Of a stretch of DNA of 61,244 nt, positions 53,454-61,244 are shown piece by piece. The translations under genes were made by a program, and so were the position numbers. The notes beneath the pieces are model-generated. The model had not been told where the DNA came from. It searched no databases and saw only the letters and a program-made list of their open reading frames with translations. This stretch comes from Methylobacterium sp. 2A (GTDB lineage: Bacteria; Pseudomonadota; Alphaproteobacteria; Rhizobiales; Beijerinckiaceae), in assembly GCF_009806555.1 (NCBI RefSeq), contig NZ_VUOK01000035.1, positions 1 to 61,244 on the forward strand, read 5' to 3'. Position 1 is the first letter of the stretch; each line of letters begins with the position of its first letter.

Positions 53454-54989
53454 TCACAGGATCTTGAGCGGATCCTTCTCGGGCGGGGGCGGCGCCACGT
53501 CGGCGCGGTTCCACCAGCCGCCGCCGAGGGCCACGAACAGGGCCGCCGTGTCGGCGTATTGCGTCGCCCGCGCGCCCGCCGAGGTCACCAGCGCCGAGAG
53601 ATAGCCCTGCTGGGCGATCAGCACCTGCGAGGAGGTGACGGCGCCCGCGGTGTACTGCTTGCGGATCAGCCCGAGGCTCTGGTTCGTGGCGCTCACCGCG
53701 GCATCGGCGGCCGCCACCGCCTTGGCGTCGGCCTGGAGCGCCCGCAGGGCGTCGGCGACGTTCTGGAAGGCGGTGATCACCGTCGCCTTGTACTGCGCCT
53801 GCGTCTCGGTCAGCGATTCCTCGGCCGCCCGCTGGCGCCGGAACAGGGTGCCGGCGTCGAAGATCGGCGCGGTGACCTGCCCGGTGATCGTGAAGAAGGC
53901 CGCACTCGGGTTGGTCACCTGCGAGATCCGCGTGGAACTCGACCCGCCGGTCGCCGTCAGATTGAATTGCGGCAGGCGGTTGGCCACGGCGACGCCGACA
54001 TTGGCGCTCGCCTGCTGCACCAGGGCCTCGGCGGCCTTCACGTCGGGGCGCTGCTGCACCAGCCGCGAGGGCAGGCTCACCGGCAGCTTGGTCGGAAGCC
54101 GCAGGGCCGAGAGCTCGAAGGTCTCGCTGATCTCGTCGGAGGGCAGGCGCCCGGCGAGCGCGGTCAGCAGGTTGCGCTGCTGGGCGAGCGCCTTCTCCAG
54201 CGGCGGCAGGAGCTGCTGCGACAGGGCGAGTGCCGCCTGCTGCTGCACCACGTCGGCGCCGGCGATCTGACCGAGCGAGAGCTGCTTGTTGTAGAGCTGC
54301 AGGATCTCGGTCTGCGCCTGGATGACCTTGCGGGTCGCCTCGATCTGCGCCCGCAGGGACGCCTCCTGGATGGCGGCCGCCACGACGTTGCCGGTGAGGC
54401 TCAGATAGGCCGCCTCCAGCTGGAAGCGCTGGTTCTCGGTGGTGGCCTCCAGGGATTCGATCTGGCGCCGGTTCCCGCCGAACACGTCGGGATTGTAGGC
54501 GACCACCGCCTGCGGGGTGGTCAGGCTGTAGAGGAACTGATTCGTGTCGTTGAGCGGCGATTGCAGATCGAGGCCAGGCGCGAGGAGGCCCTGGGCCTGC
54601 GGGTTCGCGGTCAGGCTCGGGTAGAGCGTGCCTTTCTGGGCGAGCACGTTCTGCTGCGCGACCCGGAGCGCGGCCTGCGCGGCTTCGAGGTTCGGGTTGT
54701 TGGCGAGCGCCTGCTCGACGAGGCGGTTCAGCGCCTTCGAGTGGAACAGCGTCCACCACTGGCCGGGGATATCGGCGCCGGAGACGAAGCTCTGGTCGGC
54801 CGAGCCGCCCTGCCGGGTGCGGATCGTGTCGGCGGCCGACGGGTTCTTCAGCGGCTCCTTGGTGTAGCGGCTGACCGGCGGGTCCTCGGGCGGGACGTAG
54901 TTCGGGCCGACCGCACAGGCCGACAGGGACAGGGATGCGGCCAGCACGGCCGCCATCCGTCCGCACCGTTTCGGCGCATCCATCACCAT
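53454..54989 (-). CDS. Outer-membrane efflux lipoprotein (NodT/TolC family)
   Basis: A 511-residue RND outer-membrane factor. A lipoprotein signal peptide ends at the lipobox LSLSAC (Cys at about 25), then AVGPNYVPP, the typical NodT start. The rest is two OEP repeats forming the alpha-helical tunnel and barrel (SLTANPQAQGLLAPG, then LPSRLVQQRPDVKAAEALV). The start is the ATG at 54989 with GGGGCGGA upstream. It is third in an operon after the membrane-fusion and pump genes, so it completes the tripartite efflux system. Confidence 0.93.
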   Translation of the reverse strand: MVMDAPKRCGRMAAVLAASLSLSACAVGPNYVPPEDPPVSRYTKEPLKNPSAADTIRTRQGGSADQSFVSGADIPGQWWTLFHSKALNRLVEQALANNPNLEAAQAALRVAQQNVLAQKGTLYPSLTANPQAQGLLAPGLDLQSPLNDTNQFLYSLTTPQAVVAYNPDVFGGNRRQIESLEATTENQRFQLEAAYLSLTGNVVAAAIQEASLRAQIEATRKVIQAQTEILQLYNKQLSLGQIAGADVVQQQAALALSQQLLPPLEKALAQQRNLLTALAGRLPSDEISETFELSALRLPTKLPVSLPSRLVQQRPDVKAAEALVQQASANVGVAVANRLPQFNLTATGGSSSTRISQVTNPSAAFFTITGQVTAPIFDAGTLFRRQRAAEESLTETQAQYKATVITAFQNVADALRALQADAKAVAAADAAVSATNQSLGLIRKQYTAGAVTSSQVLIAQQGYLSALVTSAGARATQYADTAALFVALGGGWWNRADVAPPPPEKDPLKIL

Positions 54990-55138
54990 TCCGCCCCCGG
55001 AAGTCCCGATACGGTAGAGCGGCGCGCAGAGTATCCAAGTCAATGCAGCCGCCCCCAGATGGCACGCGCGGATGGCCCGTTGTGGCGTGCCTGCAACGAG
55101 CCGTCCGCCGGCCCGCACATGCGTCGTCCCCGAAAAGC

Positions 55139-58100
55139 TCACGCGGCGGCCCGATGCTCGGTCCGCGCCCGGGCCTCCGGGTTCGGCTTGCGCCGGGAGA
55201 ACAGGGAGATCAGCACCGGCACGACCACGAGGATCAGGTTCGGCGCCAGGATGATGCCGCCGACCACCACCAGCGCCAGGGGCTTCTGCACCTGCGAGCC
55301 GATGCCGGTGGAGACCGCCGCCGGCAGCAGGCCGACGCAGGCGGCGACGCAGGTCATCATCACCGGGCGCATGCGCACCACGGCGGCGTGCCAGACCGCC
55401 TCCTGCTTCTTCCAGCCCTCGTCGAGGAGCTGGTTGTAGTAGGCGAGCAGGATCACGCCCTCCATGGTCGAGATGCCGAACAGGGCGATGAAGCCGATCG
55501 CCGCCGAGATCGAGAACGGCGTGCCGGTCAGCGACAGGGCGAAGATGCCGCCGATCATCGCCATCGGGATCACCGACAGGGTCAGCAGCATGTCGGCCAG
55601 CGAGGAGAAGTTGATGTAGAGGAGCAGCGCGATCAGCAGCAGGGTGACGGGCACCACGAGGCTCAGCCGGGTCGCCGCCTCCTGCAGGTTGGTGAACTGC
55701 CCGACCCATTCCAGCCGGTAGCCGGGCGGCAGGTCCACCGCCTCGGCGACCTTGCGCTGCGCCTCGATCACCGCGCTCCCGAGATCGCGCCCGCGCACCG
55801 AGAACTTCACCGGGATGTAGCGCTCCTGGTCCTCACGGTAGATGAACGAGGCGCCCGAGACGAGGTCCACGTCGGCGATCTCGGAGAGCGGCACCTGGAT
55901 CACGCCGCCGTTGGGGTTCTGGGCGCCGACCGCGATGTTGCGGATGCCGGCGAGCGACGAGCGGTACTCCTTGGCGAGGCGCACCCGCATCGGGAAGTGG
56001 CGATCCGAGCCGTATTCGTAGAGGTCGCCCGCGGTCTGGCCGCCGATCGCCGCCTGGATCGTGGTGTTCACGTCGCCGATCGAGAGGCCGTAGCGGGCCG
56101 CCTTGTGGCGGTCGACATCGATCCGCACCGTCGGCTGGCCCAGCGACTCGAACACCGACAGGTCGGTGATGCCCTGGACCGAGGCCAGGGCCGCCTTCAC
56201 GGCGTTGGCGGTCTTGGTCAGCTGCACGAGGTCGTTGCCGTAGATCTTGACCGAGTTCTCGCCCTTCACGCCCGAGGCCGCCTCCTGGACGTTGTCCTCG
56301 ATATACTGGGAGAAGTTGAACTCGATGCCGGGGAACTCGTCCTCCAGCTGCTTGTTCAGGTTTGCGATCAGCGTCTCCTTGTCGAGGCCCTTGCGCCACT
56401 GGTCGATGGGCTTCAACGGCGCCAGGATCTCGACGTTGAAGAAGCCGGTGGCGTCGGTGCCGTCGTTCGGCCGGCCCTGGTGCGACAGGACGGTCGTGAC
56501 CTCCGGGACTTCCTGGAAGATCTTGCGCATCCGCTGGACGTAGGCGTTGCCCGCCTCCAGCGAGATCGAGGCCGGCATGGTGCCGCGCACATAGAGGTTG
56601 CCCTCCTCGAGCCGCGGCAGGAATTCGAGGCCGAGGTTGCGCGCCGCGAGCCCCGAGACGAGCAGCACCGCCAGCATCACGCCGAGCGCCAGCACCCGGT
56701 TGTGCAGGCCGAACCGCAGAGCCGCCTCGTGGCCGACGCGCAGCACCCGCACGATCAGGGTATCGCGCTCCTCCAGGTTCTTGGGCAGCATCAGCGCCGA
56801 GAGCGCGGGCGAGACCGTGAAGGTGGCGAGCAGGCCGCCGACCAGCGCGTACGCGTAGGTCTTGGCCATCGGGCCGAAGATGTGGCCCTCGACGCCCGTC
56901 ATCGTGAACAGCGGCAGGAAGCCGACGATGATGATGGTGGCCGAGAAGAAGATCGCCCGGTTCACCTCCCGGCCGGCGATCGCGATCGTGCCGAGCCGCC
57001 CCGTGAGCCCCGCGGGCGGGGCCTCCCCATGCGTGTGCTCGGGCTCGGCGATGTGGCGGAAGACGTTCTCGACCATGATGACGGTCGCGTCGACGATGAG
57101 GCCGAAATCGATCGCGCCGAGCGACAGCAGGTTCGCGGAATCGCCGCGCACCACCAGGATCAGGATCGCGAAGCCCAGCGCGAAGGGGATCGTGGCCGCC
57201 ACGATGATCGCGCTGGTGAGCGAGCCCAGGAACAGCCATTGCACCACGAAGACCAGCACCACGCCGAAGACGAGGTTGTGCATCACCGTGTGGGTGGTGG
57301 TGTGGATCAGGCCGGAGCGATCGTAGATCCGCTCGATCTTCACGTCGGGCGGCAGGATCGTGGAGCTGTTGATCTTGTCGATCTCGGCCTCGACCCGCTC
57401 CAGGGTCGGCAGGCTCTTGCCGCCGCGGGTCATGAGCACGATGCCCTCGACCACGTCGGGCTGGTCGTCGTGGCCGACGATGCCGAGCCGCGGCGCGTTC
57501 GACACGCGCACCTCCGCCACGTCCCGCACCAGCACCGGCGTGCCGTTGACGAGGCTGATCATGGTGTCGTTGATGTCGTCCATGTCGCGGATCAGGCCGA
57601 TGCCGCGCACCACCGCCGATTGCTGGCCGACGTTCAGCGTCTGGCCGCCGACATTGATCGAGGCGTTGTTCAGCGCCGTGGTCAACTGCACGAGCGTCAG
57701 GCCCTGCGCCTGGAGACGGTTCAGATCGACCGCGATCTCGTATTCCTTGGCCTTGCCGCCGAAGGCCGTCACGTCGACCACCCCGGGGATCGCCTTGAAC
57801 CGGCGCTGCAGCACCCAATCCTGCAGGGTCTTCATGTCCATCGGCGAGTAGCCCGCCGGGCCGACGAGCTTGTAGCGCATGATCTCGCCCACCGGGCTCG
57901 TCGGCGAGATCTGCGGCGTGGCGCCGTTCGGCAGGGGCGGGGCCTGCGACAGGCGGTTGAGCACCCGCTGCAGCGCTTCCTCGTACGTGTATTCGTAGTT
58001 GAACTGGACCTTCACGTCGGACAGGCCGAACAGCGAGATGGTCCGCACCACCTGGGCGTTCGGGATGCCGGCCAGCGCCACCTCCAGGGGGATGGTGATG

Positions 58101-58288
58101 TAGCGCTCGATCTCGTCGGCGGATTGCCCCGGATTCTGGGTGATCACGTCGACCAGCGGCGGCACCGGGTCGGGATAGGCCTCGATGTTGAGCTGCGTGT
58201 AGGCGCCGTAGCCGATGCCCAGCATCACCACGAACAGCAAGACCACCAGCACGCGCTGGCGCAGCGAGAAGGCGATCAGCGCGTTCAT
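55139..58288 (-). CDS. Heavy-metal efflux RND pump (CzcA/CusA family)
   Basis: A 1049-residue inner-membrane proton/cation antiporter that expels metal ions. It has the 12-helix RND layout, with two large periplasmic loops. The heavy-metal family TM4 motif DFGLIVDATVIMVEN (394-408) keeps the proton-relay acids Asp394, Asp400 and Glu407, as in Zn/Co/Ni-type pumps; CusA-type copper pumps usually lack the first Asp. Metal specificity is therefore inferred as divalent cations rather than Cu(I). It lies 16 bases after the adaptor gene and 149 before the outer-membrane gene. Confidence 0.93.
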   Translation of the reverse strand: MNALIAFSLRQRVLVVLLFVVMLGIGYGAYTQLNIEAYPDPVPPLVDVITQNPGQSADEIERYITIPLEVALAGIPNAQVVRTISLFGLSDVKVQFNYEYTYEEALQRVLNRLSQAPPLPNGATPQISPTSPVGEIMRYKLVGPAGYSPMDMKTLQDWVLQRRFKAIPGVVDVTAFGGKAKEYEIAVDLNRLQAQGLTLVQLTTALNNASINVGGQTLNVGQQSAVVRGIGLIRDMDDINDTMISLVNGTPVLVRDVAEVRVSNAPRLGIVGHDDQPDVVEGIVLMTRGGKSLPTLERVEAEIDKINSSTILPPDVKIERIYDRSGLIHTTTHTVMHNLVFGVVLVFVVQWLFLGSLTSAIIVAATIPFALGFAILILVVRGDSANLLSLGAIDFGLIVDATVIMVENVFRHIAEPEHTHGEAPPAGLTGRLGTIAIAGREVNRAIFFSATIIIVGFLPLFTMTGVEGHIFGPMAKTYAYALVGGLLATFTVSPALSALMLPKNLEERDTLIVRVLRVGHEAALRFGLHNRVLALGVMLAVLLVSGLAARNLGLEFLPRLEEGNLYVRGTMPASISLEAGNAYVQRMRKIFQEVPEVTTVLSHQGRPNDGTDATGFFNVEILAPLKPIDQWRKGLDKETLIANLNKQLEDEFPGIEFNFSQYIEDNVQEAASGVKGENSVKIYGNDLVQLTKTANAVKAALASVQGITDLSVFESLGQPTVRIDVDRHKAARYGLSIGDVNTTIQAAIGGQTAGDLYEYGSDRHFPMRVRLAKEYRSSLAGIRNIAVGAQNPNGGVIQVPLSEIADVDLVSGASFIYREDQERYIPVKFSVRGRDLGSAVIEAQRKVAEAVDLPPGYRLEWVGQFTNLQEAATRLSLVVPVTLLLIALLLYINFSSLADMLLTLSVIPMAMIGGIFALSLTGTPFSISAAIGFIALFGISTMEGVILLAYYNQLLDEGWKKQEAVWHAAVVRMRPVMMTCVAACVGLLPAAVSTGIGSQVQKPLALVVVGGIILAPNLILVVVPVLISLFSRRKPNPEARARTEHRAAA

Positions 58289-58304
58289 CGGACCCGATCC
58301 TCGC

Positions 58305-59630
58305 TCAGGACGCCTTGTCGCCGCTGGCCGCCCGGTCGATGAACAGGGCGCCGCGGGTCACGACCTGCTCGCCCGCCCGCAAGCCATCGACCACCTGGGC
58401 ATTGTCGCCGTTGATCAGCCCGAGCTTGATGTCGCGCGCCTCGACCGCCCCGTCGGGCCGCGCCACCCAGACATGTGTCCGGTCGCCCTCGTAGACGATC
58501 GCGGCCACCGGCACGCTCGGGCTCGGCTCGCCCTTGCCGGTGATGATCGTGAAGGTGGCGAACATCTCCGGGCGCAGCACCCGGTCGGGGTTGTCGACCT
58601 CGCTGCGCACGGCGAGCCGGCGCGTCGCCGGGTCGAGGCTGGAGGCCATGTAGTTCACCCGCGCCTTGAACACCCGCGTGCCGAAGCCCGCGACCTTCGC
58701 CTCGACCTCCTGGCCGATCCGGATCTTCGGGATCTCGCTCTCGCGCACGTTGGCCACGAGCCAGACCGTCGACAGGTCGCCGATCACGAAGACCGGGTCG
58801 CTGGAGGCCGAGAGATACTGCCCGATGCCGACCTTGCGCTGGACGATGGTGCCGGCGATCGGCGCCCGGATCTGCGTCTCGGGGCTCAGCGTGCCCTTCT
58901 TCTCGTAGGCGGCGATCTCCGCGTCGGACTTGCCGAGCAGGCGCAGGCGGTTCTTCACCGCATCCAGCGCCGCCTCGGCGGTCTTCAGGTCGCTCTGCGC
59001 GGCGATCACGTCGTTCTGGGCCGACTGGTAATCCTTCAGCGCCGTCGCGTGGGCCTGGAACAGCTCCTGCTGGCGCTGGGCGATGGTCTGGTCGAGCTTG
59101 AGCAGCGCCTGCTGCTTCTGGAGATTGTTCAGCGCCGCCTGATAGTCGTTCTGCGCCTGGACCATGTCGGTGGCCTCCAGCGTCAGCAGCACGTCGCCGG
59201 CCTTCACGTCGTCGCCCGCCCGGACCAGCACCTTGGTCACCCGGCCCGCATAGGGGGAGACCACCGGCACGTTGTCGTCGTCGTTGAGGGCGATGCGCCC
59301 CTCGGCGGCGCCCTCCGGGCGGAACACCTGCATGGCCACCGGCAGGATCTCGAAGGCCGCGCGCTGCTCCTTGGAGGGCCGGAACACCCGCTCGACCGCA
59401 CCGGCCTTCACCGCGTCGATGCCCGGATCGGGATTGCCCGCGCCGCCGAACAGGCCGGTCACCGCGGCGACGAGGTGCGAACCCGTCTCGCGGGCGCGAT
59501 CCGGGAACGCCAAGGCGAGGCTGCCCAGCGCCGCCAGGAGCACGATGACGACGAGCGGACCCGACAACCGCCGCCTGCGCGGTGGCGCCAGGGTCGTCTC
59601 GTCCTGTTCCAGCGGGTTTCGGGCGTCCAT
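58305..59630 (-). CDS. RND periplasmic adaptor (HlyD/CusB type)
   Basis: A 441-residue membrane-fusion protein. An N-terminal anchor (about 22-42: LSGPLVVIVLLAALGSLALA) is followed by barrel, lipoyl (VVSPYAGRVTKVLVRAGDDV, about 145-164) and long helical-hairpin domains (NDYQAALNNLQKQQALLKLD, about 180-199). No His-rich metal-binding N-terminus is seen. It is the first gene of the efflux operon. The upstream gap of 293 bases to cobW holds the promoters of both. Confidence 0.93.
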   Translation of the reverse strand: MDARNPLEQDETTLAPPRRRRLSGPLVVIVLLAALGSLALAFPDRARETGSHLVAAVTGLFGGAGNPDPGIDAVKAGAVERVFRPSKEQRAAFEILPVAMQVFRPEGAAEGRIALNDDDNVPVVSPYAGRVTKVLVRAGDDVKAGDVLLTLEATDMVQAQNDYQAALNNLQKQQALLKLDQTIAQRQQELFQAHATALKDYQSAQNDVIAAQSDLKTAEAALDAVKNRLRLLGKSDAEIAAYEKKGTLSPETQIRAPIAGTIVQRKVGIGQYLSASSDPVFVIGDLSTVWLVANVRESEIPKIRIGQEVEAKVAGFGTRVFKARVNYMASSLDPATRRLAVRSEVDNPDRVLRPEMFATFTIITGKGEPSPSVPVAAIVYEGDRTHVWVARPDGAVEARDIKLGLINGDNAQVVDGLRAGEQVVTRGALFIDRAASGDKAS

Positions 59631-59854
59631 GGGCGTGTTCTTCTACGTCCGGACGAAGAGGCCGGGCTGACTGAGACGGGTACGATTCGCGCGGAACGCC
59701 GCCCGTATCAATGCGATCGCTGGTGCTTTTCTATGGCGGGCCGTGCGGGTGTTCCGCAGCGGCTTCCTGTGCCTAGAGCAAAGCTTGTCCGACGCGCAAT
59801 CGATTGGCGGCCCTGGTCGCGAAACCGTGTCACTCCGTCTTCCTTTGCGGGGAT

Positions 59855-59871
59855 TTGTTACAATATGACAA
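59855..59871. promoter_or_regulatory. Candidate Zur-like operator upstream of cobW
   Basis: TTGTTACAATATGACAA is an imperfect 17-base palindrome (outer TTGT/ACAA exact) resembling alphaproteobacterial Zur boxes of the GTTATAATATAAC kind. It lies 53 bases before the cobW ATG and overlaps a possible -10, TACAAT. AT-rich composition contrasts with the surroundings. Binding by Zur is inference; no zur gene is in the window. Confidence 0.5.
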
Positions 59872-59923
59872 CGGTCGTGGGCCCAGCCTTGCCCAATCCT
59901 CCGTCACACCCCGAAGATTCGCC

Positions 59924-60937
59924 ATGACCGACACGAGCCCTGCTCCCGCCCAAACCGGCGTCCAAGCTGGATCGACCTCCGGCAAGATCCCGGTCACCGT
60001 GCTCACCGGCTATCTCGGCGCGGGCAAGACCACGCTGCTCAACCGCATCCTCACCGAGAATCACGGCAAGCGCTACGCCGTGATCGTCAACGAGTTCGGC
60101 GAGATCGGCATCGACAACGACCTCGTGGTCGGCGCCGACGAGGAAGTGTTCGAAATGAACAACGGCTGCGTCTGCTGCACGGTCCGCGGCGACCTGATCC
60201 GGATCATGGACGGTCTGGTGAAGCGCCGGGGCAAGTTCGACGCGATCATCGTGGAGACCACGGGCCTCGCCGACCCGGCGCCGGTGGCCCAGACCTTCTT
60301 CGTCGATCAGGACGTGGGCGAGGCCGCCCGGCTCGACGCCGTGGTGACGGTGGCGGACGCCAAGTGGCTCACCGACCGTCTGAAGGACGCCCCCGAGGCG
60401 AGGAACCAGATCGCCTTCGCGGACGTGATCCTGCTGAACAAGAGCGACCTCGTGGCGCCCGCCGAGCTCGACCGGGTCGAGGCCGAGATCCGCGCGATCA
60501 ACCCGCTGGCCAAGCTGCACCGGACGCAGAACTGCGCCGTCCCCCTCGACGCCGTGCTGGAGCGCAACGCCTTCGACCTCGACCGCATCCTCGAAGTGGA
60601 GCCCGACTTCCTGGAGGAGGGGCACCACCATCACCACGATTCCGACATCCGCTCGGTCTCGGCGAAGATCGAGGGCGAGGTCGATCCGGAAAAATTCATG
60701 CCCTGGATCTCGAACCTGACGCAGGTCCAGGGGCCCGACATCCTGCGCTGCAAGGGCATCGTGGCCTTCCCGAACGAGCCGAAGCGCTTCGTCTTCCAGG
60801 GTGTCCACATGATCCTCGACGGGGACGTGCAGGGGGATTGGGGGAAGGACGAGAAGCGGGTCTCCCGTGTGGTGTTCATCGGCCGGAATCTGGATGAGGC
60901 GGCGATCCGGGCGGGGTTCGAGGCCTGCCGGGCGTGA
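59924..60937 (+). CDS. CobW/COG0523-family GTPase (zinc-type metallochaperone)
   Basis: A 337-residue G3E P-loop GTPase. Walker A GYLGAGKT (29-36), the CxCC metal motif GCVCC (81-85), base-recognition NKSD (172-175) and a His cluster GHHHHHDSD (233-241) are visible, then a C-terminal CobW domain (about 245-335). The CxCC and His stretch imply divalent-metal binding, as in zinc metallochaperones such as ZagA/ZNG1. Although the cob genes are about 16 kb away, a direct role in cobalamin synthesis is not implied. The Zur-like site upstream supports zinc starvation control. Confidence 0.92.
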   Translation: MTDTSPAPAQTGVQAGSTSGKIPVTVLTGYLGAGKTTLLNRILTENHGKRYAVIVNEFGEIGIDNDLVVGADEEVFEMNNGCVCCTVRGDLIRIMDGLVKRRGKFDAIIVETTGLADPAPVAQTFFVDQDVGEAARLDAVVTVADAKWLTDRLKDAPEARNQIAFADVILLNKSDLVAPAELDRVEAEIRAINPLAKLHRTQNCAVPLDAVLERNAFDLDRILEVEPDFLEEGHHHHHDSDIRSVSAKIEGEVDPEKFMPWISNLTQVQGPDILRCKGIVAFPNEPKRFVFQGVHMILDGDVQGDWGKDEKRVSRVVFIGRNLDEAAIRAGFEACRA

Positions 60938-61046
60938 GGCCGTCAGGCGCCGCGGCGGTTCCTGCCCCGCGGCGCCTGCAGATTCGGGCAAGTCCGAGAT
61001 CTCTGTCCGGTGACTGGTTTTGCAATCCGGCGCCCCCTCGCGCCCT

Positions 61047-61072
61047 CCCTCCCCCCCCTCTGCGGGGGAGGG
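61047..61072. repeat. Repeat arm abutting the transposase stop
   Basis: A C-rich run followed by TCTGCGGGGGAGGG is the same terminal hairpin arm as at 3563 and 50386, with extra Cs. It ends exactly one base before the transposase stop codon. Between cobW and this arm (60938-61046) no gene is seen. Confidence 0.65.
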
Positions 61073-61244
61073 CTATTGCTCATGAGCAAAGGCATTGAAG
61101 AGGAAGTCTTTGCTCCAAGAAGCCTGCTTTATTTTCTTGCGGATCGGCAGGTCGGAGGGATGTGCTTCCCAGATGTTGCGGGCCAGCCGCCGCAGCAAAG
61201 CGAGGTTGTCCGGAGCGTTGTTCTTGCGCGATCGGGCGTCGTCC
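61073..61244 (-). CDS. C-terminal part of an ISAs1-family-like transposase (partial)
   Basis: The minus strand from the window edge reads DDARSRKNNAPDNLALLRRL, then ARNIWEAHPSDLPIRKKIKQ and ASWSKDFLFNAFAHEQ, ending at TAG (61073-61075). The DxAR-RK--AP-NLA-LRR pattern and the closing RKKIK-A---DFL match the C-terminus of ISAs1-family DDE transposases. The gene continues beyond 61244, so the catalytic core and intactness cannot be judged. The GC content is lower than in the neighbouring genes. The IS inverted repeat was not identified; the repeat arm directly follows. Confidence 0.72.
   Translation of the reverse strand, partial: DDARSRKNNAPDNLALLRRLARNIWEAHPSDLPIRKKIKQASWSKDFLFNAFAHEQ

Noticed and set aside
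55139..58288. Assigning the RND pump to Cu(I)/Ag(I) as CusA
   Set aside because: The TM4 motif keeps the first Asp (Asp394), which is typical of divalent-metal pumps, and copper-specific Met residues could not be assigned confidently.
54935..58342. Very long plus-strand open frame opposite the RND pump
   Set aside because: It encodes a repetitive His/Arg/Asp/Val-rich sequence without domain features; the minus strand encodes the intact RND pump.
59924..60937. Naming the CobW-family protein as a cobalamin synthesis enzyme
   Set aside because: CxCC, the His stretch and the Zur-like site indicate a zinc-type COG0523 protein; the cob genes are about 16 kb away.

Overview
The window is a GC-rich stretch of chromosome from an alphaproteobacterium of the order Hyphomicrobiales. 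Gene content and order point to Methylobacterium or a close relative: mltG-yicC-gmk, mltA-smr next to timA/secB, helicase-S4-fdxA-carD-rpoH, bolA-dnaJ-cobS/cobT, and a bacteriophytochrome with its heme oxygenase. This is inference from recalled gene order; no database search was possible. A perfect 16-bp chromosomal parS palindrome at 124-139 suggests the window lies in the origin-proximal part of the chromosome.

Layout. 0.1-3.5 kb: parS, yidD and an IscU-type scaffold (minus), then folE-hisI-patatin phospholipase (plus). 3.5-4.06 kb: a composite palindromic repeat. 4.06-8.75 kb: a lipoamide-dehydrogenase-like flavoprotein, then a PYP-like/bacteriophytochrome histidine kinase translationally coupled to heme oxygenase. 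8.8-10.2 kb: LysR and a divergent small DMT permease. 10.4-15.7 kb: gmk, yicC, mltG and mutM (minus), interrupted by a plus-strand Phd/PemK-type toxin-antitoxin locus whose toxin is frameshifted. 15.7-19.2 kb: an accessory island with an exported-looking beta-propeller/VCBS protein, an Ala-rich orphan gene and the stub of a second propeller gene. 19.2-25.9 kb: smr-mltA-timA, secB, and a LysR/DUF4865/tautomerase/MFS cluster. 25.9-32.9 kb: rpoH, carD, fdxA, S4 protein, SUV3-like helicase. 32.9-37.6 kb: TetR/darcynin, DUF1330, DUF3108, rpmB, and a MarR/AhpD-like/GNAT group. 37.7-39.9 kb: TonB siderophore receptor. 40.2-45.4 kb: cobT, two DUF29 genes, cobS, a J-domain protein and bolA. 45.5-48.99 kb: arfB, MerR/carboxymuconolactone decarboxylase, DUF1275 and a TPR-methyltransferase. 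49-52.5 kb: ligase-associated exonuclease, ATP-dependent DNA ligase and YjbQ in overlapping frames. 52.6-60.9 kb: an orphan hook protein, a three-gene RND metal-efflux operon and a CobW GTPase behind a Zur-like palindrome. The right edge holds the 3' end of an ISAs1-like transposase.

Most genes are housekeeping or stress functions: cell-wall turnover (MltG, MltA), protein export (YidD, SecB, TimA), heat-shock transcription (RpoH), cobalamin synthesis (CobS/CobT), ribosome rescue (ArfB) and metal homeostasis (RND, CobW). Small regulator-plus-target pairs (LysR, TetR, MarR, MerR) with visible inverted repeats are scattered between them.

The most unusual observations are: (i) a GC-rich palindromic element, also found between genes, sits in frame inside the DNA ligase gene and appears to be translated; (ii) the phytochrome kinase carries an N-terminal PYP-like domain that has lost the chromophore cysteine and neighbouring pocket residues; (iii) the helicase has no ATG, GTG or TTG start upstream of its Walker A motif, but has a Shine-Dalgarno sequence before an ATC; (iv) a TA locus with a broken toxin splits a conserved cell-envelope gene order; and (v) tandem DUF29 genes lie inside the cobaltochelatase operon.
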